NCBI RefSeq assembly: GCF_000340215.1 | Contig: NW_006921533.1 | Location: 4,180,979-4,244,978, forward strand | DNA from: Pseudocercospora fijiensis CIRAD86 | Taxonomy: Eukaryota; Ascomycota; Dothideomycetes; Mycosphaerellales; Mycosphaerellaceae | Length of the DNA: 64,000 nt | Direction of reading: 5' to 3' | In this document: positions 34,816-44,596 of the stretch, piece by piece | Position numbering within the stretch: position 1 is the stretch's first letter | Layout of the letters: each line of letters starts with the position of its first letter | Translations under genes and position numbers: made by a program | Notes under the pieces: model-generated | What the model saw: the letters and a program-made list of their open reading frames with translations, nothing else | The model's database searches: none | What the model was told of the DNA's origin: nothing

Positions 34816-35125
34816 TTTACTATAAGGACACTCTTATTCGACTACCGGCTACGATTGCCGGCTATAATAGTAACTCTGTTACATTTACTACGCTCTTTTG
34901 CCGTTACTAGGGCGTAGTTGCTGTTGCTAGGGCGTAGTTGCCGTTACTAGGGCGTGGTTTTGCTATAAGGACACTCTTATTCGACTGCCGGCTACGATTG
35001 CCGGCTATAATAGTTACTAGGTTGTATTTACTACGCTTTATTACCGTTACTAGGGCGTGGTTGCCGTTGCTAGGGCGTAGTTGCCGTTGCTAGGGCGTAG
35101 TTGCTATTGCTAGGGCGTAGTTACC
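34816..35125 (+). repeat. Subterminal repeats of hAT copy 2
   Basis: Two diverged units of about 145-165 bp (starts near 34816 and 34959). Each contains TATAAGGACACTCTTATTCG, two GCCGGC palindromes, and then a run of a 20-bp repeat close to TTGCCGTTGCTAGGGCGTAG (about eight units in all). hAT transposases bind clustered short motifs near element ends, so these are candidate transposase-binding sites; that role is inferred. Confidence 0.8.
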
Positions 35126-35299
35126 GTAGTTGCGAAAGCTTACCTATATAACGTTACATAGGCGGCAATAATTAGGGCTTTGCGACATTCTTATACTTTT
35201 AACTTCTTCCTCTATACCTATACCGATAACAACTACTATACGCTGCGCCCCCGCCCCTTTCCCTTATAATAGTAAGAGAGAAGCGCGCCGCGCGCTAAA

Positions 35300-36830
35300 C
35301 AGAAGATAGAACTAAAGACCGCGAGTTTGTTTTGCCTAAGCGTCTAACTAAAAAGCGTAAGACTAAAGAGGAGTACTCTATAAAGAAGAATTCCGTACGA
35401 GACCGCGAGAGAAAGGACAAGATAGATAAGGATAAAAGAGCTAAGGATAAGAGAAGAAAGGCGCGGAATAAGGCATTCTATCGATAGCTAGCGCCTATAG
35501 AAAAAAGTAAAGGTTGGAATAAGAAGACAACCTAAGAGAAGGCTAAGAGGAGGAAAGAATTGCGGCTAGTTTTCGAGCGTAAAGTTCTAGTAGCGTAAGT
35601 TAATCTAGCTAGCGGCCGTAGCTAGCAGCTATAGCCGGCAGCCGTAGCCGGTAGCTATAGCCGGCATATTTTTCTTTAATACGTTAACTAATAGCATTCA
35701 GACCTATAGCCGCTACCTCTATCGATACGACCGATAGTAACGGAGATGTTTAGATAGCCGAGAACAACAATGCTAAAGTTTAGGATACCGCGATAGAGCT
35801 TAATACTACGAATAAAGGAACTAAAAAAAGCGAGGAGATACTATACGTCGATCTAGTAATAGGTACAGTCTTAGGGCCTAACGCTATAGACGATAAGCGC
35901 TAGGAGTAGATCGAGTATAGTTAAAGAGACGAGATACTAGTAAAGGGCTAAGGCATAAGTCCTATCAATCTAGAAAATTATAGTTAAAGCTACTACGAAA
36001 AGCTAGCAAGGATTGGAATCGAGACTAGTCGTCTTTATATCCTCGATATAGAGTAGAAGTTTCTTTATTAGTATTAGAGCGAAGCCTTTGCGTCTATAAA
36101 GGCAAAGTAGCTTGCGATTAATACGATCGGGGCTAGGTATCTAGGGACGGTAGAAGTGTTACTATAGGAGGAAGGGGTATAGGTAATTATTCTATACTCG
36201 GCATATATAGCCGGCGTTCGTAGCCGGCAGATACTAACAGTTAAATAGAAAGCGTTTCTCGAAGGCAGAGTGCTACTGCTATATAAAATCTTTACTAAGG
36301 CAGAGAGGGCTTATATCCGGAATCTAAGCTACTAGTAGGATAGGTTGGCGTTAGAATTCTCTAAATCTCTATATAAGCCTCCGAAGGATTACCTATTTTA
36401 GCGATACGGCTTTATCTCGACTACTCCGTAGGCACCTAAAGAAGCTCGAGCGCTCTTTAAGGTCTTTACTAAGAAGCGGAAGGAGTTCGAGGATTAGGAT
36501 TAGTTAATAGAGCTATTAGTTAGTCTTAGGTTTCGTAGTTAGACTCGGCCTAAGCATTTGCTTATCGAGTGTCTTATACCGAAAGAGGATAGATTAAGAC
36601 TAAAAACGAGCTTAGATTCGTTAGGTATAGTAGCTCGGTTCCGTTAGTAGGAGAGAGCCGCCGTATAGAAGGCAAAATTCAGGTAGTTAGGGTAGCTAGG
36701 AAAGAAATTCTAGTAGTTAGGCTAGCTAGGGTAGCTAGGAAAAAAAATCTAGTAGTTAGGTAGCTAGGAAACAAAAAAAAAAGGTAGCTAGCTATTTACT
36801 GCCTAGCTGTTCCTAACGATACGATGCTAT
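35300..36830 (+). pseudogene. Unrecognised basic gene of the hAT element
   Basis: RIP-damaged and present only in copy 2. The first exon is extremely Lys/Arg-rich (for example RKDKIDKDKRAKDKRRKARN at about 35410-35470). A probable intron at about 35622-35701 contains three GCCGGC units and ends ATTCAG. The next exon is more acidic and includes YYEKLARIGIETSRLYILDI, with an intron near 36195-36238 (GCCGGC pair, ACTAACAG). Later sequence (to about 36650) is again basic, followed by AGGAAAGAAATTC-type short repeats (36690-36790). No known family was recognised. It may be a DNA-binding accessory protein; that is a guess from composition. 36830-37290 holds a further partly open stretch of unknown meaning. 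Confidence 0.45.
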
Positions 36831-37289
36831 AAAAGAAAGGGTGTTTCTCTATAGCTACTAGTATATATCTACTACTCCTAAGTCCTTACCTTACCGTACG
36901 AGACCTTAAAACATACCGACCGACATTGTATATATACTAGGCGCTATACTAGGAAGGGTAACAACGAGACGACAGTCGAAACAGTCTAGTATACGAGCGA
37001 GATTGCGATAACGTCGAGAGGAGGTCGTATACTTACCTTCGAGCCTATCGAGTCCTAGACTACGATTAGGGCTAGATTTATCCTCTCCGAATCCTAGTAG
37101 TAGGAATTCATTATAGGGTACTACTACCTAGTCCTTACCTTTACGGAGTCTAAGTAGAAGGTTGTTCGGAGATATAAGAATATCGAGTATTAATCCGGAA
37201 ATCTTCGAAAAGGCTAGCTAGGCGTATCTTTAGAAACCCGAGTATATAGAGCAGTTTAATTAATAGGTCTATAAGATATAGTTCCCTTT

Positions 37290-40030
37290 ATACTTACGTT
37301 CGAAGGAGTATAAACTCTAGAAGTACTCGATGCGATAGGGGAGTAAGGAGCGAACGGATACATTCTAGAAGTTCTTTATAGAGGGGGCATTATACCGTTA
37401 TACGACTTCTCGACTTAAAGGTTAACTAGTAATTGTCTGTAACTTCTACGGTTTAATCTTGAAATACCCGAAACTAGGGGATAGGAACTTATCGCCTACG
37501 AACTATCTCTATTCTAAACGGTATCGGGAATCTTAAGAAGAGAGGAGAGTTAATATAGATATAGCGTTCTAGAAAGAGGTATATCTTCTAAAATGCCGGC
37601 TATAGCTACCGGCTATAGCTACCGGCTACAGATTCCGGCTACCTAAATCAACCGTAGAGATCTAGCTAATTATTATAGGCTACGCTTAAGGAAGCTCTAG
37701 GATTGAAGGCTACCGATTTCTCCCCCGAAGACTTTAAGCAACTAGCAAACGAAATACTAGCTATAAACGGTCTTCCGGAAGACTTCTACGAAAGGGAGTC
37801 TATATAGAAGACATACCTATATCTTATAAACTACCCTCCCCTATTTCTCGGCGCGATAACCTAGCGTATTATATTCGAAAAGAATAAAGAGGCTGCGTTA
37901 GACGACATTCGGGAGATCCTCCGTAATACTCGCTAAGTAGCTATTGCTATCGATAGCTAGTTAAGCCAGACTATAAGAGCCTCCTTCCTCTCGATTATGC
38001 TATACTTTATCAATTCGGATTAGAAACTCTAGGAACTTATAATCGGATTCCCTGAAATTCTAGGTTCCTATACTAGTAAGGATATAGCGAAGCTTGTCTA
38101 TACGGCAATAGATAGGGTTAGCGTAACAACGAAACTAATCTCGATTACTGCGGACAACGCTAGTAATAATCGAACATTGTATAAGGCGTTGTATATACAA
38201 TTCACTCGCATATGTCTTTAAAATTACTAATTGTATCGATAGGGTCGAGTACGTAGAGGAGATTATAAGGTCTACAATCTAGCTTAATCTTCCGAATATT
38301 AAGCTCGCTACGATTCCGGATACGTACGACAATACGCACGATAATAACGATAAAGAGGAGCCTATTAATAGCCCTAGCCCTATTAAATCGGAGCCGACGT
38401 CGTTGCTAGTTGCATCCCTATAGAAGTTTCCCTACCTCGCTTATATAGTTTAAATCGCGATCCGAGCCCTCTTTAAGACGCTTAAAATTGTACTATTAAA
38501 CGACGACTAATAGAAGATCCTAGATAAGGATAAAGCAAAGTTGAAAGTCGAGAAACTTATTATAGTAATAAGACGGGATAAGGCAGAGAGCCTCGCTCTC
38601 GTTTTATATAAGGTATAACTTTTGTCCGTAGCCGGTACCTATAGCCGGCAACCTAGTATAGTTCTAACTCTTTTTCTCTAGCTTCGTCGTCTAGTAATAT
38701 ATACGAACTCGAGCTTATAGAGATATAACCGATTCGAGGCTATTTAAAAGAACCTAATCGAGCGCCCTAAAACCGATGCCTAGAATATCGTATAGAATAA
38801 GCGATAGCAAAAGCGGCCTCCTTAGCGCCTACTCCGTTTTACCTAAGACGTTAAGACCCGGTTCGATTCGACTTTCTATATAGTTACGAGGGGATATACT
38901 TTACGTACCGCTCTCGAGATCTATTAGAGTTCCGAGGGTATTAAGTAGCTCGGCCTTACCGCCGCCGAATAGCGCTAAGCAGAGTATCTCGTCGATATTA
39001 GTAAGCATTACGCGAAGGTTACTGCTACGATTAGAAGAACCCGAGGACCGACGATCTACCTTATCTTTGCGTACTATAACTAGCTCTTTAACGAGCTCGA
39101 GGAAACCGCAGCTAAGCTAGCTAAGAAGAGCGTTCCCTAGAAAGTAGCTATAACGAAAGCTATAGACACCTCCTATACTAAGTTGCATAAATATTACAGT
39201 GCTACCTTTAACTCGTTCGGGGATATCTATAGCGTTGCGTGCTTACTTAACCCGGTAGAAAAGGATATATACTAGTAGAGGCTAGAATAGAAGGCGGACG
39301 AGGTATAGCCGAAGTATTACTAGACTATTCTAGAAAAGATGTTCTACGAGCGTCGGAAAGAAACTAGTCTAAATGCAGCTCCTATAAAGAAAAAGAAGGT
39401 TTAGAAGGCTCCGATATTATACCTGTTTCGTAGGTAGGAAGTAGAGGCAGAAGAGGAAGCAACTACTAAAGTAAATAAAGAAGAGTTCGATCTCTATCGG
39501 CGCGCGAGTAAGTATAAACCCGTAGGCTCGGAAAGAGGGCTAATAATCTCTAGATCTTACCGGTCTTCTAGACGAATTCGGAGACGATATTCTCGCTATA
39601 TAGCAGCGGTTAGAGCCTAAGTTTCTAACGATAGCGTCGGTCGCTCGGGACGTCCTCGCTATCCCGAGCGTAGGTATAGGCTATAAGAGGTCTTTTAGTA
39701 TCGCTCGTTACTAGGGCCGCTTTAATCGAACATACTCGCCTACTACCTTCGAATCTATTATAGTATTCCGATACTATCTCCTCTACTAGAATCGCTAAGG
39801 TAGGTTACTAAAGATTATACTAAAGGAGTTAATCGAGGAATTAGAAAACCTTAAGATCGAAGAAACCTAGGAGCGCGAAGAGAATACGAAATTTAGTCTA
39901 AGCGAAACCCTAATTAGCGATAACGAAGAGGAGGAGGGCGGAGGTAGAAGGCGATACCGGGTCGAGAAGCGGAAACGTATATAGGCTTAGAGCAGCTTTA
40001 AGGAGACGAAGCGTTTACGTATAAGGTAAT
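37290..40030 (+). pseudogene. hAT transposase remnant, copy 2
   Basis: Collinear with 11097-13790. It includes ITADNASNN (near 38145) and the C-terminal dimerisation block with FPTIASVARDVLAIPSVGIG and ERSFSIAR (39590-39720). Introns correspond to 37579-37657 and 38613-38681, both with GCCGGC units. At some positions copy 2 keeps C or G where copy 1 has T or A (for example GCGGACAACGC against ACGGACAACGC), so it is slightly less mutated. It still has many stops and is inactive. Confidence 0.85.
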
Positions 40031-40197
40031 ATAGCCGGCGTATATAGCCGGCATATGTCCGAAATGTGTTTCGAATTCCTAGGACCTAAACAGACTAGTT
40101 GCTATAGCAACCGACCCCGCTTACCTACGGACTATTTCTAATTCTCTATTCGCTCTTCCTCTCCTTCTTCCCTTTCCCTATATTCTTAAAGACAAAC

Positions 40198-41060
40198 ATG
40201 CCTTAAGGATTCGGCTCTTCGGGCCTTCCTAAGCCGGCTGCCTCCCCTTCCTTAAGCTACTATCCTTTATTCGAATCTAACGATAACCTAATAAGGCGGT
40301 TTAATAGAAGACTATTTGTTCTAGAAGGCAAGAAGCATTAATGTCTCCTTACGATTATATGCTTATTAATTTCTAGGTCCTACCGATATGCCCTCGTCGC
40401 CTAAACGCGCAGATAAATATCTTTAGAGGCTAAAGGGCAAGGGTAAAGTAAGCTAAGTATAGGGAGACCGTAGCGAGAACGAGATATCGGAAGAGCAAGG
40501 CTCTCCGTAGTATATACGAAGGAAGGGGGTTCCTCGGAAAATAGTACCGAAAAATAAGAAGGCTATAGGTAGATAGGAGAAGGCTAAAAAGAGTAGGCGG
40601 ACAAAGACTATCGCGAAGAAAAGTTATCTTTCTATTAAAAGAAAGGGAATAAGGCAGGACTCGACGATAAAGAAGCGGCGCTTTAAACTAGGTACTATTA
40701 CCCTTCGCTAGATCCGGCTTTTCTAAAACAAAAGAGGGACCGAGCTTTTAATCCCTAAGACTCCCTTCTAGCGACTCGTCCGAGAAATTACATTAGATTT
40801 TCGGTCTAGTATGCGATTTACGGCTAAAGCGATTAGTGCTTTTTAGGAAGCTACGGAGGCATTTCTCGTAACCGAGCTTAAGCTTTTAAACCTCCTTACT
40901 ATCTATACGAAGCGGGTTACTCTTTAAAATAAAGATATACAGCTTCTAGCTAAAATTCGGCGTCGGTTTATAGCGGATTAGTTAGAAATTGTATTTAGTC
41001 GTTAGATTAACCTAGGAGGAGGCCTATTTTCGCATCGTTTTGCCGGCTATAGGTACCGGC
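40198..41060 (+). pseudogene. Histone H3-like gene 1 (divergent), hAT copy 2
   Basis: Counterpart of 13963-14810. It starts at ATG 40198, with TAA (from CAA) as third codon. An intron follows the first exon, with GCAAGA as donor where copy 1 has GTAAGA. After the basic tail the H3 fold (about 40670-40980) reads RRFKLGTITLR.IRLF, then TELLIPKTPF.RLVREI, MRFTAKAIS, EATEAFLV and TKRVTL.NKDIQLLAKIRR. Most dots are TAG or TAA where H3 has Gln (positions of REIRRYQ, PFQRL, ALQEA). This fits RIP of Gln codons in a former functional H3-like gene. The fold spacing equals canonical H3 except for about one extra residue before TELLI. Confidence 0.85.
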
Positions 41061-41371
41061 TACATTTCTAATTTTATCTCCGCGCCGTCCCTAAATCTAA
41101 GGTACGAAGTAGAAACCTAGCGCTCTATATTTACCCGGCTATTACAGAGACGAGCTATATTTAGATTAGTTTCTTCGCATATCGCGACCTAGCGGGTAGT
41201 AAGCGAAAGGGCGATAGAACGTTTATAATACGTCTCTATTTAGACCTAAAACACAAAGGTCCTAAGGAGCCCTAGCATCCTAACTATAAGGAGATTCTTT
41301 AGTATTAGCACTTTAATCCTCTATACTACGAGGCAGATAGCAAGCCTACGAGAGAGAAACTTTAACGAGAA

Positions 41372-42093
41372 ATTCTCTATAATACGTAGCGCTATTGCAT
41401 AGCTATAGATGCGCACTAAGTCCGGCAACTCGAAGAAGAATTAAGACAGCGTATTAGCGACCGAGGAGGAGATCGATAGTATACTAGTAGAGTCGAGGTC
41501 TTATAAGCGAAGCATAAGATAATATAGGCTCTTAGTCGTATAGAGTAACGTACTATATAAATAACTAGGCGTACTACTCTTATTTACTTACGACCTATAT
41601 CCTAGGATGCTCTTCTCGTACTTTTTATACTCTTTTCTAATACCTTACCTATAAGCGCTCCGCGACAACCGAGTAAATATAAGCTGTCGGGTTTCCGCTC
41701 GGTACCTTAGCCTTCGAGATACGGCGGAGTTGATTCTCTATAATACGTAGCGCTATTATATAGCTATAGATGCGCACTAAGTCCGGTAACTCGAAGAAGA
41801 ATTAAGACAGCGTATTAGCGACCGAGGAGGAGATCGATAGTATACTAGTAGAGTCGAGGTCTTATAAGCGAAGTATAAGATAATATAGGCTCTTAGTCGT
41901 ATAGAGTAACGTACTATATAAATAACTAGGCGTGCTACTCTTATTCACTTACGACCTATATCCTAGGATACTCTTCTCGTACTTTTTATACTCTTTTCTA
42001 ATACCTTACCTATAAGCGCTCCGCGACAACCGAGTGAATATAAGCTATAGGGTTTCCGCTCGGTACCTTAGCCTCCGAGATAGGGCGGAGTTG
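41372..42093 (+). repeat. 361-bp tandem duplication in hAT copy 2
   Basis: Units 41372-41732 and 41733-42093, both beginning ATTCTCTATAATACG. Copy 1 has this segment once. It lies between the two histone H3-like genes, in a stretch with no recognised domain, so it is independent of the different duplication seen in copy 1. Confidence 0.88.
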
Positions 42094-42639
42094 AATTTAG
42101 AGCGATAGTCGGCACCCGTAGCCGGCATATAGAGACGGTAGTAGGCCTTTTTCTGCTAAATAACTAGCTTGTTTAGTATAGCCTACCTGATATTTCTTAT
42201 ATTTACTAGCAATAGGCCTAGGTTACTTATAAGATTACTATAGCTAGTAAAGGCATTACTAAAGAATATCTATACTATAGTAGGATACTATTATCACGCC
42301 GGCTATTTATTAAAAGGAGGCTTTCGCCTATTACTATGCCGGCTACATATACCGGCTATATTTCAAAGTCTGCCGTACCTGCCTTTTTTAGCCGTGCCTG
42401 CCTTCTTTCCTTGCTCTAACGTTACTATAATATAGGCTTACGCGAAGCTTACTCTGTTACCTAGCGATACCGCGATACTACCTCTCTCGCTATATTCAAC
42501 CTTCGTATCGATACCTATACCTCTACGCTCTATATCTACTACCTCCGTAATACCCTCGCTCCGCGCGCGCCTTCGCATACCTTCGTAACGTACTTTTTTC
42601 CTCAATTCGACGACTTTTATAATAGCGAATCTACTTAAC

Positions 42640-43510
42640 TAAGTTACGACGCCTCGTAAGAAGGGACCTGCTACTTCTACGGGTCGTAACAAGATCGGAA
42701 ATAAAGGAACGAGTATAGTACATTAACGTAAGATAGCTACTACTACTGCCGCTAGCTCCGGTACTAGAAAGGGCGTCGCGAGCAAGGCTCCGCGTAAAAC
42801 AACGGCGGGCAAGGCTCTACGTAAGACGACAACTAGCGCTTCTACTACTAGTAGTAATCGTACGAAGCGTCGATAGCGCCTAGGAAGTAAGTCCTATTTA
42901 TAGCCGGCAGCGTAGCCGGCAGCGTAGCCGGCAGCGTAGCCGGCATTCTTACTGTCTTTTTACTAATCCTTCTTTAGCCGTAGCCCTCCGTAAGATTCGG
43001 TAGTATTAGAAGAGTTCTAAGCTCCTAATCCGCAAAACTCCTTTCTAACGACTTGTTCGCGAAATTGTCTAGGATTATAGAATAGACCTTCGCTTCTAAG
43101 CCTCCGCGATAGGCGCCCTTTAAGAGGCTATAGAAGCCTACCTAGTTCGTATCTTCGAATATATATTTCTCTTCTACCTCTTTTCGGACTATACTAATAC
43201 TATTTTAGCGGTTAACCTTATAGCTATCTACGCGAAGCGTATAACGATTATAGACAAGGATTTCAAAGCACTCGATTAGATCCTAAAAGGCTAGAATATC
43301 TACATTCGAGATAGTGCTAGATAGGATAGATATACTAATAGGAAGGATATTCGTAGTGTCGTCTGCAAGCTTTTCTATATACGAAATAAGCCGCTATTAT
43401 ACGGCGCTGCATACCGCGCTCTAAATACTCTCTAAGCATATATATATAGTATAGTATACTTTATTGGCCGTACGGAATAGAAGTCTCCGAAAATCCCGTT
43501 AGTACTAAGG
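42640..43510 (+). pseudogene. Histone H3-like gene 2 (near-canonical), hAT copy 2
   Basis: The best preserved of the four histone-like genes. The basic tail contains SKAPRKTTAGKALRK. Intron 1 (42887-42977) splices to LGTVALRKIR, and the fold follows as KSSKLLIRKTPF.RLVREIV, then DLRF.ASAIGAL.EAIEAYLV and RIFE. Intron 2 (43161-43208, donor GT lost by RIP, branch TACTAAT, acceptor TTTAG) joins to VNLIAIYAKRITI and KDF. Each segment has the length of canonical H3. The frame continues past the normal end with about 60 residues (FYIRNKPLLYGAAYRALNTL) and then a GCCGGCTACGCT array that would read as AGYA repeats. The start is unclear, since no ATG survives at the expected place. Confidence 0.9.
42887..42977 (+). 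other. Intron 1 of histone H3-like gene 2, with GCCGGC array (copy 2)
   Basis: GTAAGT donor, TACTAATCC branch, TTTAG acceptor; four exact AGCCGGCAGCGT-type units inside. The exon junction is fixed by the H3 match on both sides. Confidence 0.87.
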
Positions 43511-43984
43511 AGTAAAAAGGCCGGCTACGCTGCCGGCTACGCTGCCGGCTACGCTGCTAGCTACGCTGCTAGGTTTTTTAAAGAACTAAAAGAAGATAGA
43601 CATTCCGGTTAATTTGTATTAGTTTAGATTTTTATAAAAAGAAAATAGGGAAAAATAAGGAAGGTTAAAGAGCCTAATAGTCATAGTTATAGGCACTATC
43701 CCTGTTTTCTAGAGCATATTATATACCTGCCTTCGCAACTCTACCTAATACTCCCTCTAAATATCCTTATACTCTACCTACTAGAAATTCAACTAGGTAC
43801 CTAGACCTGTAGCTGCCTCTATATCTTTTACTATCTTCTATAGGTTGAAGGCCTCTTCTATAGCAGCCTCTACCTCCTTATATAATACGAAGTTACTACC
43901 TGCCCTACCCTTTATATCTCCTAAATAACTAAGAGTTCTAAGGAACGAACTAGCATTCGGCCTTAGTATAGCGAGTAACTAGTG

Positions 43985-44473
43985 GAACGTTCTATAGAGC
44001 TGCCTTATAGCTCTTTTATATACTATGCCGATACCGAGGGAGGAGCTATCCTAGTACTTAATATTATCGAATAGTTCGGTAGGAAAGTATATAAACTTCT
44101 TAAGGAGGAGGACTTCTAGGGAAATCGATAAGTTCTACCTAGATCTAGATAAAGACATTCTACTAAGCAGTTAGGGAATTGAACCGTAAACGAAAGGATA
44201 AAATTTATACCTAAGGAGTGCAGTTTCCGAACTAAACTATAATGCCTTATATATATATATGTGCTTTTAATTAGTTAGTGCCCTTAGCTAATTATCTATA
44301 GATTTAAGGTTATATAAGTACCTTTATACAACTACGTAGCCTAAGTAGGATTCGAAAATTCTATAAGTACTAAGGACTAAAAATGCCGGCTACGCTACCG
44401 GCTACACTACTAAGTCTTACAAAGGGCTTGCTTGAAGCTACGTATACATTCGTATACTTCTTAAAAACCGATA
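43985..44473 (+). other. Segment near the right end present only in hAT copy 2
   Basis: About 490 bp absent from copy 1, where the flanking sequences meet directly near 17562. It contains a short TA run (44230-44250) and a GCCGGCTACGCT pair (44385-44410). No gene or terminal repeat was recognised. It may be an insertion in copy 2 or a deletion in copy 1. Confidence 0.6.
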
Positions 44474-44568
44474 AATTATATAGTTCGAACCAGCTACTTA
44501 TATAGTTGCTTAGCAAACCAACCTAAACCAAACTAGAGTTTCGGCTTAGCAAACTAAACCAAACTAAC

Positions 44569-44588
44569 CCGAACTACTACGGGGTCTA
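44569..44588 (-). repeat. Right terminal inverted repeat of hAT copy 2
   Basis: CCGAACTACTACGGGGTCTA, the complement of the left end apart from two transitions. Followed by the 8-bp duplication TAGACGAC. Confidence 0.85.
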
Positions 44589-44596
44589 TAGACGAC

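Larger units (their letters stand above)
34679..44588 (+). mobile_element. hAT element copy 2, with histone H3-like cargo
   Basis: A 9.9-kb DNA transposon. Terminal inverted repeats TAGACCTCGCAGTAGTTCGG (34679-34698) and its complement at 44569-44588 match at all but RIP-type positions. The 8-bp sequence TAGACGAC occurs at 34666-34673 and at 44589-44596, the duplication length expected for hAT; five extra bases (TCGTC) separate the left copy from the terminus. Gene order on the plus strand is: unknown basic gene (35300-36830), transposase (37290-40030), histone H3-like gene 1 (40198-41060) and histone H3-like gene 2 (42640-43510). A GCCGGC-type palindrome recurs through introns, subterminal regions and 3' regions. 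The length is large for hAT, consistent with cargo. Confidence 0.88.

Noticed and set aside
34899..35125. Regular 20-bp repeats as a possible CRISPR array
   Set aside because: Units are directly adjacent without unique spacers, and the setting is a eukaryotic transposon end.
42887..42977. GCCGGC array as a peptide-coding repeat of H3-like gene 2
   Set aside because: Splice signals flank it and its removal restores the H3 alignment in phase, so an intron is the better reading.
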